Shown piece by piece: positions 49,680 through 63,362 of a stretch of DNA of 64,000 bases. The notes under the pieces were generated by a model that did no database searches, was not told where the DNA came from, and saw only the letters and a list, made by a program, of their open reading frames with translations. This DNA comes from Hydractinia symbiolongicarpus (taxonomy: Eukaryota > Cnidaria > Hydrozoa > Anthoathecata > Hydractiniidae). The translations under genes were made by a program, and so were the position numbers. The first letter of the stretch is position 1; every line of letters starts with the position of its first letter. The stretch spans positions 1,922,001-1,986,000 of the forward strand of contig NC_079882.1 of NCBI RefSeq assembly GCF_029227915.1. Reading direction: 5' to 3'.

Positions 49680-52600
49680 TTAAGTTATTAAACTTTGCTT
49701 CTCTTCCAGCACCATACTCTTTCGATTCTCTTTCTCCAGTTTTTGTTGTTTATGCAAACGTAGTAACTGATGGTAGATGAGGAAGGTGAGGAGGTCGACA
49801 AACTCGAAAAATGTCAACAAGCTTGCGCCTAACATCAATCCAAACGCACCGCCAATGTCACCTAAAAAAGGTAGAATTTTTGTAATTAACCTTTTTTGAG
49901 CTATATTGATTTCCACAACTGCAAAATATTCTTAATTTGTGAATGTAGTTTGGGGTACTTAGAGTAAGAACAGAGAATAAATACATAGAGTATTTTTGGG
50001 AGTCTGGTTACTTTTCTTCAGTGTAATAACCGTAAATATTAAATATATATCAGTCCCATAAATGAATTTTAAGCTGTTGATTAACCTACCTAAGAAATTG
50101 TAGAAATTAAATGATGCAGTCTGCATGTAGATCACTTTACTCATCTCGCCATAATAGAATATAACTACAATGATATTTTCCCTAAAGAAATATGCGCCCT
50201 ATCATTACAATTAATTTTTAACTATTAAGCGTGGGCGTATTTATTACTTCTTACAATTAACTTTTCAGAAAATGTCTATTTTGACAAAGATTTTTTTTTA
50301 ATATATTAGGCTGTTATATATGCTTGCTACTCGTCTTCGTTTTCTAATAATTTGTTTCAACACTTACTCGATGTATTTAGCAAACTCTTCATTGCTGTAT
50401 TTCTTATACAGCTCCAGTATATGAGATCTGTTCAATTCTTTCTTCTCCAAAGACTTCTTAATCAAAATTGGTTCGATTCCAGTTGGTGGATTGTGTAAAA
50501 ATTTAGAATCAGATCTTCTCGTGACGTACGATATTTGTCGGCAATCAACTGGGCATTGCGACCTCATTTTGTACTCATTAAATGAATCTAAGGAAAGAAA
50601 GACAACACAGATAAAATCCATAAAATGACAAAGCAAATGTGTTAGCAACAAAAAAATTAAAGAATCAAAACATATGAAGGCACTATTAATTGTTTTCTCA
50701 GTTATCAAGCATATGTTTAGGTCCCAATATCTCTCCTTAACTATACGTGGAGTGGAAGTTTCCGGTTAGAAATGAGAGCTACACTTTAAAACAGTAGAAA
50801 TGTTGCTTTGAAAATTTATCTGGTCATACCTTTGACTTGATACAAACATGATGTTCGTTGACGTAATGAGCAATACGGCATGCCATTATCTGAAATGGTA
50901 TTTGTTATCTTATCAGAATATATTAACAATATGATTTGCAAAAGAAATAATTTAGGGGAAAACGATCTACTGCTCCAGATAAAAATTTTATTAAGACAAA
51001 TATTTTGTGATTCGACTTTTGTTATGTTTAATAAACGTGGAAACGAACATTGGCGTGCAGAGAAAGCAGCTACGGGTACATAATCGCAGTTTCAACCCTA
51101 CTCCATTCGGGGGTTTTCGAACATACTATAACCGGGAGAAAAGCTGGACCCCGGTTCCATCCATAATTTTTAATTCACTTTCCCAAAAGCAATACATTTT
51201 TGCTGATGTCAACAGTTTTTTGTGACGTCATCAGAAGCTTGAAATTTGTCTAAAGTACAACTGCTTAAAATCTGAATACTTAGTTCCAGATCGAATTTTG
51301 GCAGGTGTCTAATATATGAATATAAAAACTCAGCAAGTAGCATAACAATGCAACACAAAAATAAGAAACCAAGAATGTGTTTTGTGGCTACTTTTTATTT
51401 CCTTTTTATCAATGAATAAATCTTTTCATCCCTCCAAAGAAAAATCAATGAGTACCTGGCATAAATAGCTCCCGACATTTACATCTTTCCCCAACATAAT
51501 CTGTTAAAAGTTCCAAAATGCAACTTTTTTGGTTGTAGGTTGAAAAATATTTTAGTTTCGTTTCTCCACATTTTGTTGCGAATGGTGGCGGTAGGTTCTG
51601 GGTCTAAAAAAATTGTATTGCGAGAAAATGTATAACTGGGTGTACTTTAGAAAATCTTTTTTGGTACTTGTTGTCCCAGCACGGCTCTCTCGTACTATTC
51701 TATACTTTGAATGAATTTGTTATACACTTTTATGTAAAAAAGCATGCTTCACCTCTTACCTCAGATTGTTCCATTTTAATATAACTTTTAAAGCCAGGTG
51801 GTAATATAAATCCAGTATTCGATACAGGAGGCTCGTTTTGATCGTGGACGATGACTTGCAGGCCGGATATTTGATATTCTTTTATCGCGTCCTCGTTTCG
51901 TAAATCAAACATCAACTCAAAACCATAATTTAGCCCTGCATGGTCCACTTCTAGTAACCGATGACCAATTTTACCGGAGTTTAAAGTAAAACATAATTTT
52001 CCGCTCTCTGAAAAATAACTTGTGAAATTTTCTGTCCCACATGGTTGATGAGGTAAATTTGGGTGGTCTGTATCTCTCCTAATATAATCACAATCCTGGT
52101 TAATATCCTCTATGGAGAAGGAAGTCCTTCTGATTTCGCTTGCTAACTCCCTCCCGGAGAAATCATGATTCCAATTGCTTAAATTCCTCTGAAAGGGTGA
52201 GCCATATTTTTTAAAAAGTTTTTTAAGCGAACTGTTTTTGACTTTTGAAAAACTGAATTGATTCAGTGGACAGAAACTAATGGCAGGAAATGTAAGTTTG
52301 TTCACATACTCTAAAGTTGCCTTTGTACTAAAGGGATAGTCGAAGTAGGTGACTAATCCATCGTGGAGCTTTAGTATGAAGTAAATAGCACCTGCTACCA
52401 TTAACAATGTCCAAATAGCTCTACGGAGGAGATAGGTATCAGTACATGTGTAACGGAATCCGTGGAGCGTTGAAGATTCGACGTAACGTTTAAAGATTTG
52501 CCTCACTGTTAGTCTTTCTTCAACTAATTGACGCATGCGTTCTTTTAATTTTAATCTTTCTCTGATTCTTCTTCTCAAGTTGGCTTTTTCTTTAAACACT

Positions 52601-52815
52601 CCCGCTGCTTTGTTAGCTGCATGAAGCCTCCATGCTATTCCCGCCATGCCAGTGTTTTCTTTTTTCTCGTTTTTTTCTTCTGTAAATTCTTCCGTGTTTG
52701 GCGTTTGATTAAATGTTGTTAAGGGTATACTATCTTCATCATCAGGCTCTTTTTGGCTCATGTGTGTGTTGGCGACCGCTTTTTGAACAGCATCGCTAAA
52801 TCGTGTTGGTGCCAT
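49680..52815 (-). CDS. DEG/ENaC sodium channel subunit (array member 2)
   Basis: Six coding exons, 52815-51760, 51603-51456, 50889-50830, 50587-50368, 50181-50090 and 49861-49680, give 585 residues. Exon phases are identical to those of members 1 and 3. The N-terminal tail (1-110) is shorter and unlike its neighbours except for the basic helix RIRERLKLKERMRQ just before the conserved core. The HG gating motif is at 118-119, followed by TM1 and then FPAISFC. Exon 2 carries a CGE...CKCRELFMP Cys block, and exon 4 carries CPVDC. The selectivity filter GAS is at 537-539 in TM2, followed by a short mixed-charge tail. All features expected of a working subunit are present, so it is probably functional. 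It could assemble with the other two products, though nothing in the sequence proves this. Confidence 0.9.
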
Positions 52816-54398
52816 GGTGCTAAAAGTTGAACCTTAAAAATGAATGAGCATGTATGCGAGTATTATGGATTGGATTTATCCATTAACACATTTATTCACC
52901 CTATTCTTTTACCCTTTCCTTCTACCTTCTATCTTCTACTCGTGTACTTCCTTTATCAAAACCAACAAATATAACTTCAGACTGATATATTTTCATTTGT
53001 TCAAGTCAAAACTGTTATTTAATTTATGTTCCTACACTACTAGTTAGGACAGGTAAAACAGTCGTATGAAATTTTTGTGCAGGTTAGAAACGTTCCATTT
53101 GTTGTTGTTTTTTTTATGAAAAAGGAAAACATTGAAATTTCAGCTTTGCTTGTAATTTTAGATCATGTTCTTATTTTTCAATTACTTTCAGATTTTTGGT
53201 TTCAAAGAGCATAAAATTGTTCTGAGAAAAAAAAAGAACGTACTAATATCTCTCAAAATAACAGATACAAAGTTAGTAACATTAAACTGATAGGACGGAT
53301 AAATTTACTCTTTTTTATAAAAACGCTCGCCTAACCTTGTTTCTCTAACATGTTTTTAAATATTATTAGTCAAAATGTTACCTTTCAAGAGGAGAAATGT
53401 CCACAAAATCAGGTAGGAGTTGATTACTCGCAAAAATAAGCTATTGATTTACAAAAGTATTGAAAATTGTTACAGACGACGGGCAAGACAAATATCGTTC
53501 AAAGAATGTATTTTACTTGTTATTAGATTTTGGTGCTATCTTTGTTGTAATAAAAGCTTTTTGTTATCTTTTTAAATATTAGAAAAATCTTTCATAAATT
53601 ATCCCCCCCCCCCCAGCATTGGGTATTTGAATAGGGATGAGTACTACCCAATGCCACTCCCCGTGTTTAAGATTAATATACTTGCTGTTTTCCATGCACT
53701 CGCATAAATGTACAGATATAGCTAGCATTTTTATTTTGATATTAGAAAGGTTATTTGGAACTGAGCAAGAAGAGACAAACGAGGATACGGATTTTAAGAT
53801 CCTTCGAAGTAAAGGAACCAAAGAAATACAGATCAAAGGTTGAGATGACGCCTCGGAATGTTACTGTGAGTGGACAGTCTAACAAGAAAATCTTCTTTAT
53901 TTTTAAGATTGATTTTGTTCTTGTTGATAAGTCCACTAAACATACAACAATTTTTTGTATTTTCAATTTTCTCTAGTTTAAACATAAATTTACAGTAATT
54001 CTAATAATTAGACATCTTTTCTTGTCAATGTCACGTCTTCTGTGCAATAATCGTGAATCTACGATGTGAATTCTGGAATTATTATAATTGTTGACTTTTC
54101 TATAAAGAAAGCAAACGAGTGCAACTACAAAGACCAGTTACTTCACAGGTATACTACAAACGATATGAAAGCGTATGTTGCGAGATTTTGAGACTATTTT
54201 TACACTACTTATCAGTAATTACCTAGTAGAAATGGTCTTTTCCTGAAGAAGAAAAATAAAATTATATTTTTTCTTATCAATTGTTTTCATCCGTAGGAGA
54301 AATCCTTAAATATTATTTTCTTTTTCTTTTAAAACTGCCAGAAGAATATCTCAAGTATCCCATTTGTTGCTATAGAGATAGTAAAATTAGTTGTCAAG
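52816..54398. other. Spacer between DEG/ENaC members 1 and 2
   Basis: About 1.6 kb, upstream of member 2 and downstream of member 1. A run of 12 C at 53603-53614 is the only striking feature. Overlapping frames at 53579-53976 on both strands show no domain. No repeat family member was recognised. Confidence 0.6.
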
Positions 54399-57363
54399 TC
54401 ACAGGGCGTTGATATCATTTTCTTTCATTTCCTCATCTTCATCTTCTTCCTCTTCAATTGCTTCATACACACTTCTTCTCTGTGCATCTTTTGCTTTGTT
54501 TTTTTTATGGAAACGCAGAAGTTGATGATAGATGAGGAAAATAATCAAGTCAACAAATTCAACAAAGGTCAACAAGCTAGCGCCAAGCATTAAACCAATT
54601 TCACCTCCCATATCACCTAAAAAACGAGAGAACATTTAATATTGCTTAGAAAAAAGACGAAGATAAAAAAACCCCTCACTATGTATTGCAAATTTAAAAT
54701 GACGAATCATAGTTTTTTTATGGGGACTGTTGTTAAATAAACTGACTCATTATACACAATGCGAAACCCAATCCTTTATCCACATATCTTGTTTATCACG
54801 AAGTGTAAAATTTATGCACATAGCTAAAACTTTGAAGAAATGCAGAAAATGATAAACTCAAACAAGAATATTTCAAATTGTATTACTCACCTAGAAATTG
54901 ATAAAAGTCGAACGACGCTTCCTGCTGTAAAATGTCTTTTTTAAGTTCACCATAAAAAAATATCACTTGAATAATATTTTGCCTGAAAAAAAACAAAAAT
55001 AGTTCCAGTAAAGATGCATTGTATGGTCAAATTCGTTTTTATAAGCGTCACAAAGTGGATAAGATATAAATGAAAAAATGGAAATATGAAGTCAGATAGC
55101 TCGCTTTATCGATTTCTCAAATTAGAAGATGAAGTGTTGATGTCATTTATTTTATCTGGTTGTTAAAAGCATCCCAGTTGCAAAGGGCTCACAATGCGTG
55201 TTGATAAACAAGATAGAGAACAACGAGAACGGCGAAAAAGCTTTCTATCCTTAGCGTAACGTAATGACTGACCCAACAATTTGAATTACTCATTAAAAAT
55301 CTCCAGGTTTAAAGCATGGAAAAGAGAGGTTTTTGCCTTGTTTCACAAAAAGTTCTTAAGACTCAAGATGTTGGCAAAATATTGCCTTGCTTACTCGACA
55401 TATTGGTCCAGCTCTTTGGATGTCATCTGCCTTAGTAATTTCAACAAATGTGTCTCGTTTACTTTCTTTCTCTTTGCTTCTCTCGTCAATATAATTTCAT
55501 CGGTACCTTTTGGTGGATTATGCAAATATCTTGAGTCTGACAACCTGACAGTATAAGACACAACCTCGCAATTCACGGGGCATTTTTGACGCATGGAAAA
55601 CTCATCAAATGACTCTAGAAATACAAGAAACATGAAAGCACTCAGAACTCTATCAAGATAACAGAAATGACGTTTAAGTAGAGTGTTACATCAGAGCTAA
55701 TATAAATTCTGTTCGTGGTAATTTTTTTTGCAATTACAGGTTAATGAATAAGAGCTACTGAATGGTAGCTACGCAGTACAATCATCTAGATGCTACCTCA
55801 AAATAGTATGAAGTGAATACCTTTTGCAGGAAGCATACACATAATCGACTGCCTCAGTGAGCATAATGGTCTTCCATTATCTATAAAAGACAGGGAGAAT
55901 TATTTTTTCTAAGTTTTGCACACATGATGCCGTATGTTAATAATAATACCTGGCATAAAGAGTTCTCTACATCCACATTTTTCACCTGTATAATCTGTTA
56001 GCAATTCCAGTAAACACGCTTTTTGGTTGTATGTTGGAAAATATTTCAATTCTATTTCACCACAATGGGTAGCGTAAGGAGGGGGTAGATTTTCAGTCTA
56101 AACAAATACAAAATCTCAGTTTTAAAATCCTTTGGATGTGAGGAATACACGTTAGCTTTTAAGTTAAAATTTCAACAGAGCAAAAATAATGAAAATAAAG
56201 ATTTTTATTTTTCTTACTTTAATTTTCAACCTGTTACCTTCATTATAAGTATTGCTATTATTTTCAAAACTAGACATTTAAATCCAACGAAACAATTTTC
56301 ACCAACATACCTCTACTCTGCTAAGTTTGACAAAGGTTTTAAAGCCTGGTGAAATACTGAACCCTTCCTCCATGACAGGTGGTTCATCTTGATCATGAAT
56401 AATTATCCTCATACCAGTATAGAGGAAACTTTTCAAAGCTTCACTGTTGTTCAAGTCAAAAAACAATTCATAGCCATAATTTAAACCAGCATGTTGTACA
56501 CTCAATAAGGGATGTCCATCCTTTCCTGAATTAAGGGTGTAACACAATTGTCCTCTTTTGTTAAAAAACATAGTAAAGTTTGACGTGCCACATGGGTTGG
56601 GGTCTTTTTTTGGGTGATTTGTATCTCTCTTTATCCAGTCGCAGTCTTTTAGTAGCTCTTCAATCTTGTAAGATATATTGTATAAGTATTTAGCATACTC
56701 GTCACCAGGAATATCAAATCCAGGATCCTTCCAGCTTTTATCTAACGGTAGTCGATCTTTCAACCTTCGCAGTGGAGTGTTCTCCAACTCGTGCAGTTTA
56801 TAACTGTTTAAGGGGCATATACTGATCGCTGGATAGTTTAGTTTTGTTGTGTATGACACCATGAACAAAGTGCTAAATGGGTAATCAAAATATTCGATTA
56901 TGCCTTCTTTTAGTTTCCATATAAAATAGGCAGCGCCTAAGATCATAAGCACAGACCAGATTAATCTACGTATAAAGTAAGTATCTGAACATGTGTAGCG
57001 AAAACCATGCAAGGTGGAGTGTTCGACGTATCTTTGAAAAATCTGTCGGATTGTTAACCGTTCGTCGATTATTTTTCGCAATCGATCTTTTAGTGAAGCT
57101 CTTATTGTTCCTCTTCGTAATTTGGCAAAACTGCTTTTTCTCTTCTCGTTCATATCATCTGCGACTTCTGTTTCACATGGCTCACTTGGACGCCTAAATT
57201 TAGCATATGAATCCATTCGACGAAATCCTTGAAAAGAAGGAGATTCCTTGCTTGAAGCAACGAACGAGTCTTCAAAAACATTGTTCACTTTGCCCTCTTT
57301 TGCTGTTTCTGCTGCTACCCTTTTGGCCATATCGGCAAACCTAAAACCGACTTTTCGCTCCAT
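54399..57363 (-). CDS. DEG/ENaC sodium channel subunit (array member 1)
   Basis: Six coding exons, 57363-56311, 56097-55950, 55880-55821, 55614-55395, 54982-54891 and 54616-54399, give 596 residues. It follows the family layout: a cytoplasmic N-terminus of about 110 residues, HG motif at 119-120 in STLHGFRYTCSDTY, TM1, then YPAISICPLN. The extracellular domain has the Cys-rich blocks CGE...CGCRELFMP and CPVNC, and TM2 has filter GAS at 536-538. The C-terminal tail is longer than in the other members and strongly acidic (EEEEDEDEE), which may affect trafficking or partner binding. Its exon 6 core is nearly identical to that of member 3, so members 1 and 3 look closest there. It is the first (most 5') gene of the array in transcription order. 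Confidence 0.9.
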
Positions 57364-58372
57364 GGTGAAGAAAGTCTAAAAAAGAATACCATGCAATTTA
57401 GGTAGATGTTTAAAGGTGCATTTCTTACTCTGCATAAACACCAAAGATTAAAGTTTAAAATATAATCAATCCAAATGGAAGTAATTATTGAAGTTACAGA
57501 TCTATTATTTTCAATTTAAAATGTTTTATTTTATTCTGTTTCAACTTAATACACAGTCCAAACAATCGATCTAAAACCGAAGAAACTCCAATAAAGTAAA
57601 ACACCTGGTTGACAAAACCAGTAATCAAAAAAAAATGAGACTTACAATAACTAAATATTTCGGGTAAGATCCAGCAAACTAACTAAAATATAACGATAAT
57701 AGCAGTTTCAAAGCTTTCTGCATTGAAGACTGAAGTTTTTTGTTTGTTTTCGTGACACGGTAGCCAACTTCATTTGATCATCAATCTATGTAGCATCAAA
57801 ACATAAATTGATTTTCTAATACGATAACATTAACATAGCTGTATTTTAAATTAGAACGCATTCACATGTCTTAAGAAATACAAAAGCACAATCAAGTATT
57901 AATTTGTAAATATTTGAACTATCGAGTCTCGCACAAATAAAACAATTGAGATTCAAAACAAAATGTTAAGTTGTGGAGATGTTTTATATTGTAACGAAAG
58001 AAAAAGAAAAAGAGAATATCTAAGTAAACTAGTCTTAAGTTTTTCTCTTATGTAAATGTTTATATGGCTCAAAACATATGTGTTTTTTTACTGCGAAAGC
58101 AACCAGCTAGTCTTGTCGCCAACCAATCTGTCGTTAATAAAATTTACATGTGGCGTAATTAAAAAAAATTGGACAGATATATTTTTGTGATAAGTTAGCA
58201 CGGGATATATTTGCTCGTTTTATTATCGTTAGCTACTAAGCCGCTTAACTGGGGAGCTTTGTATATAAAAATAATTAATACATTCAGTACTCACCTTAAA
58301 CTCTTCCCATGACACTGTCGCATGATACCCGCCGTCATCAAAAACACCGACTTTTATTAAAATTAAACTCGA

Positions 58373-58810
58373 TTACCGGTTTAACATATGGATTTTAATA
58401 TCGTTTGTAATAAGCGTTCTAATGAGCGTAGAGGGCTTGATATAAGACATGAGTTGCAGTGTAAAAGGGTACGCAGCAGCCGTAGCGCAGCAGTTCAAGG
58501 GGCACAATGTATTGTTGGACTTAAAGCATAGGGTAAAATGGTCGGAACCTTTCACTGGACTTTTTCTGACTCTTCTTAAAATTGGAGTGGTAAGTCGACT
58601 GAGGCTTGTTCCTCTGTAAATTATAATAGGTCCTGGGGTCGAGGTTGTCTTAAGGTAAAGATGTAGTGACATTGTTGTCCATTGGATTCCGAATAGAAGA
58701 CTATTATCAGATGATGAGTGAATTATTAACTTCAAAATGATTTTAAAGCTGTGTTCCATCTTGAGAAAGAAAGTAGTGAAAACTTTTGTGTTATAATCAT
58801 TGAAGTACAT
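58373..58810 (-). other. Unidentified 145-codon open frame
   Basis: This is the longest open frame in the right flank. It is rich in Ser, Thr and Leu and has no signal peptide, repeat or motif that I recognise. No clear splice partners were found. It could be a lone exon, a transposon fragment or chance; the composition does not decide. Confidence 0.15.
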
Positions 58811-59274
58811 CGTTGTTGCGGAAACTTCTGGAAATAGTTTTGAGTTTGCTTCAAGGGGCTCGCCTACCCAGAAACAACTTCATATACAGGCAATGACATA
58901 TCAACATTTAATGAACCTGCAAATATATATACACTAGCCGGGGAGCCCTGCATCAAACACGGAGTGCAGAGTTAACCATTCTGATTTACAATAATAAGTC
59001 TCAAATATTTTTTTCGTTAAAACGTTACTTTTAATATAACATGAAGAACACTGTGCGTATCTTCTACCATGTAAACTGCACTTTACTTACCACGTGATGC
59101 GGAAATTTCTGCAATGTTTTTACCAATTCTCTATTGCATAAAATCATTCTACAGGACATTTTTAGACAAAAAATCCTGGGAACGAGGGTGATTTCTGTGT
59201 AAAGTTTTAGAGACTTTACGAAACAAGGACATACATTTTTTTCCTAAATTTTGTGAGTTAACACTGTTCGGCCC

Positions 59275-59578
59275 CCCTGACGTTTTTTTTTAATAACTCC
59301 TTTATGCTATATTGCATGGCTATGATACTAACTGAGTTTCAATATTTATCTATTAGACACTTGCATGACAAATTCTTAGGTTCCATACCCCTCAGAGGCT
59401 TTGATTGGCTATTACTTAAAATTCCCCCAAAAAATTCCCCCAAAAAATCCTTATAATCGGGAAAGTAAAATAACACTTGTTAAGATTATCCTTAGAACTT
59501 GAAACTTACAACACAACTTTGTTTCATCAAGTAGAATCCTTGAGTATGCTTTTGACACGTGATTAAGCTGATTTCCCA
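59275..59578 (+). repeat. Dispersed repeat, copy A
   Basis: About 300 bp shared with 63085-63362. Landmarks include taataactcctttatgctat, tctattagacacttgcatg, and a long conserved block acaacacaactttgtttcat before cacgtgattaa. The copies differ by substitutions and small indels. No coding potential or terminal repeat was seen. Confidence 0.75.
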
Positions 59579-61332
59579 TTTTTTCGAATTACATTGTTCA
59601 TGTGAACAATGTAAAAACCAAAAAATATAAAAATATATTAAATAATTTTTATATTGATTTCAGAAACTTTAAACAAAAGTCGTAACATATTTTTAAAAAA
59701 ATCCGGACCAAATAGGTTTCTGTCCCTCTTCTTTGATTTTTTTTCAGATTCGCATTTACTTGGAAATTTCGGAAGTAGCATTATTTATTTTAATTTTTTT
59801 TCACGTTGTCGCTTTCGCCTAATTTTTCGTAATCAATTTTTGGCACGTTCCTTATAACGGGTTTTATATAAAGTTATGACGACGTTGCAAATAGCCCTTG
59901 TTCTTGTTTGTAAATTATGTCAATCTTAAACGTTTATGATTTTTTTCGTTTCAGAAGTGTCAAACTCCGTCGTCGTGGAGTTAGCTACTTCGTTTATTTT
60001 TTAAAAAATTGCACAGCAATCAGCAGGTCATCTTGTATGTTATGGAGATCTAAAACCATCACGCGTTTCCGGGTAACGTATCAATACGTTTACGCATGCG
60101 CTATTTAAACGTTGACGCTCTCTACTCCGCCCTCTTATTATCATTACTCTTGCTGTTCGAGGTGATACTCTCATAAAGGTGTAAAATCGACCCTTCCAGA
60201 GCCGCGATGGAAAATTATAGCCATAAAAGCAGGAGGACGTACCATGTTACTACGAAATTCCGTGCCCAGCTGGAGTCTAAAACTTAACCTATACTAGCAA
60301 ATACTAGATAAGAGATAACAAATTAACCTAAATGACCTGGTGTTTTAATTAGCAACGAGAAACTCATCGAGACAAATTTAACTTAACCATAGACATGGCT
60401 TTTCATATTAGAATATTAATCCAATTAAACGTTTTAAAGCATAAAATTTTTATCATATATGGAATTTCTTAGGGAGCCTTGCGTAGCAAGAAATTAGTTT
60501 TAATCCTCACTATACAGCCAACGAATGGTACCTCCATTTTTTTGACGAAAATCTATATGCTTTATATTCTTCTGGAAATACTGAAAGTCAACTCAAATGC
60601 ATTTACTAAGTTTGACCCACACGACATTATTTACAAGATGTTCATTCAGTAACACACGAACGAGGGCAAGTTAAATACCCAGACAAAAGAATCGGAAAAA
60701 TTAGCGTAAAAAATTTTAAGTTGCAGGCTGCTTTAATGTGGATTCATTTCAGCTGCGTGTAACGATATCCCATAATTTTGGAGATTTTTAGTGAAATCCC
60801 TAGAGATTAGCAGCAACGTCCCAGTTTAAATTTTACCGTAGTTTGGATTTTTACATATTTAACGTGTTTAGCATATATGTCTTTAATTTTTTTATTCAAC
60901 TTTAAGAAAATTTAAGAGAATTTTGGACTATAACTTTGTTATACATGAGCGGCAGGGATATAGCTGACACACAAATTTTGTGGAGCGAATGAGGGGGATG
61001 TAGATCAGAAATTGTGAGATTATAACCTCCTAGTTTGGATAAACTCGCATCCTCTGAACAAATCTCTTCCAAGTTCGACTCTAACCCACCCCTGTCCCTC
61101 TAGGCTACTACGGCATTTTATTGATTGGCAAAACTTTCACGGAAAACCTTTAAATTTTTGCTCTTTTAAGCCGAAAGTTTCTTAATGAAACTTTAGAAAT
61201 TAGAATGGTTTGTAATAAAAAGATGTGTAATAATTTGCGTCAATCTAATCGAGTCATGAAATATCTGGTTTCACAATTCTCCGCTTTGTTAGGTCATAGT
61301 GATGGATTAGATGGATCCTATAACCATCACTA

Positions 61333-61851
61333 AAGGCAGTTTCCACTCAAACGAATGCGGTCGAATCGATCGATCGATGGCGTTTTTATTACAATTTGTT
61401 TCCATTTAAATTCGATCATGCCTCGATCGATAGCGATTCATTCAAATTCATTTGGAAACAATTACACAAATTTGATATGAAATAATGATATTGAGCATGG
61501 ACTTAGAATTCCATGACATATAAATGTGATAAACAAAAGTATTTTTGTACTATTGTTCTATAATTTCTCAGCCATTTGCCTCCAAAGTCTTTACTGTGTT
61601 TCGAGATATTGAAATTCGCGAACTCATTCTACAAATGTTATCTAAATTCCTCGACATTCATCTGCGAATAATCATTTACCGGTAATGCATTTACGTCTTT
61701 TAACACTTGCTCGTGTTAAATAACGTATTGATGTTGCTGCATCAAACATGCTAATAAATTTTCGTTCGTTTAAAATTTTGTTTTCAAACCAATTTTAATA
61801 AAAACGCCATCGACCGATTCGATCACATTCGTTTGAATGAAAACCCGCCTT
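61333..61851. mobile_element. About 520-bp terminal-inverted-repeat element flanked by TA
   Basis: Ends reading aaggc(a/g)g...aaacgaatg and then cgaatcgatcgatcgatgg/cgaatcggtcgatggcg are inverted over about 50 bp. Both sides abut a TA dinucleotide, which suits a Tc1/mariner-type non-autonomous element. The interior is AT-rich without a transposase frame. Confidence 0.7.
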
Positions 61852-63084
61852 TAGACTCGTGTCCGGAAAAAGAACAATGCAAACTTCCAATCTCTTCATT
61901 ATATTTACTCTTCGAAGCAGTGTAAACAAAATATAAAATCATCACCTACCTTAGGCCAGAAATTCGATCGTAATGAAGTGTACACCAACCTCTCTACCAG
62001 TCGTCAGTAATCGTCAGCAAATTAATCACTTCAACAATGTAACTATTAGCTTTACAAATATTGACCAATAAAATATGCACACACAAATTCATCTGTTAAT
62101 AAATAAATTGAGTTTTTTTCTTCATCAGTTGTCAAACACTAACATAACCCGCTGAAAATATGCAAAACAATTTCTTTACTGTTGAAAAGTTCAACCTCAT
62201 TATTTATTATTGCAAAGGATCGGTATTAAGATATGCAAACAATAAGCAACATAGGTGTTGATGGTTGGTTACCAACATAATTGCCTTTTGTCGTGATTGA
62301 CATAAAGAAATCCACTCAGGACACCAATTAAGCCCCTCCCCTTTGCAGGGGTTAATGATAAAATTTAATCTGTCTCCAATAAGTGTCTAAGTGTATATTT
62401 CTAATTGGCAACACAGCATCAATGAAAGCATTCATGATACATCACGTTGCGTGCTAATACCACTTGACAGGTAATATGCGTTACTCATTGCTTTCTTAAT
62501 CTGTTTATATCGATATAGATTCTTTTAAAACAAGCAAACCTTCTGCTAACTTTTTTTCCCACTCAACATCGATCTAGCACAGCATGACAATAATCAATGA
62601 TAAAATTTTCGATAAAACTTTGTGCTATTTCCCAGACTAATTTGTGATCTACAATGCTTGCTGTCTGTCTGTGAGGCAAAGATGGTAGCCAAGAGTAACG
62701 ACTAGTATTTTAAATTATCATTGCAGGTACATATTGGGATTTGGTCGAAAATTAAAAGTTAATACCCGCGACCCTTAAACGGCGAATAATATTGACAATG
62801 AGCACCCTTTTTCATATAGTGATCTAGGTAAAAACACTGAACTGTAAAAAAATATGCAATCAGCTTCTGTGAATTCGCGCGTTATTCAAGATTATAAGAC
62901 CTTTGTACCGCGAAAATTTCTAAAAATTTCAATTTAGCTGTCATAAAGTAAACCTTGTCCCGAGGAATTATTAGGTTTTTTCGTATTATGGCGGAACTTG
63001 CAGCCCTAGGGACAATACAGAAAGTTCAAAAAGTAGTTGTTTTAGAAGTTAAGGGACTTATTGAAAATCTAAGAAGGAATCGAG

Positions 63085-63362
63085 CTGACGGTTTTTTTAA
63101 TAACTCCTTAATGCTATATTAAGCATTTTGATAGTTTTTTTTATCTATTAGACACTTGCATGCCATATTTTTAGGTCCCATACCACTCAGGGGCTTTGAT
63201 ATTGGCTATTACTTGAAACTACCCTAAAAATCTCGATGAAATCCCTAATCCCTAATTCCATATTAGGATTATCCTTTAAACTTGAAACTTACAACACAAC
63301 TTTGTTTCATCAAGTAGAATCCTTTTGTATGTTTTTAACACGTGATTAATCTGATTTCCAAA
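63085..63362 (+). repeat. Dispersed repeat, copy B
   Basis: Same orientation as copy A, 3.8 kb away. The best-kept part is the last ~100 bp, around acttgaaacttacaacacaa and catcaagtagaatcctt. Ends are approximate. Confidence 0.75.

Noticed and set aside
59654-60108. Phe/Arg-rich frames in the right flank
   Set aside because: Composition follows the T-rich DNA; no motif, start context or splice partners were found.
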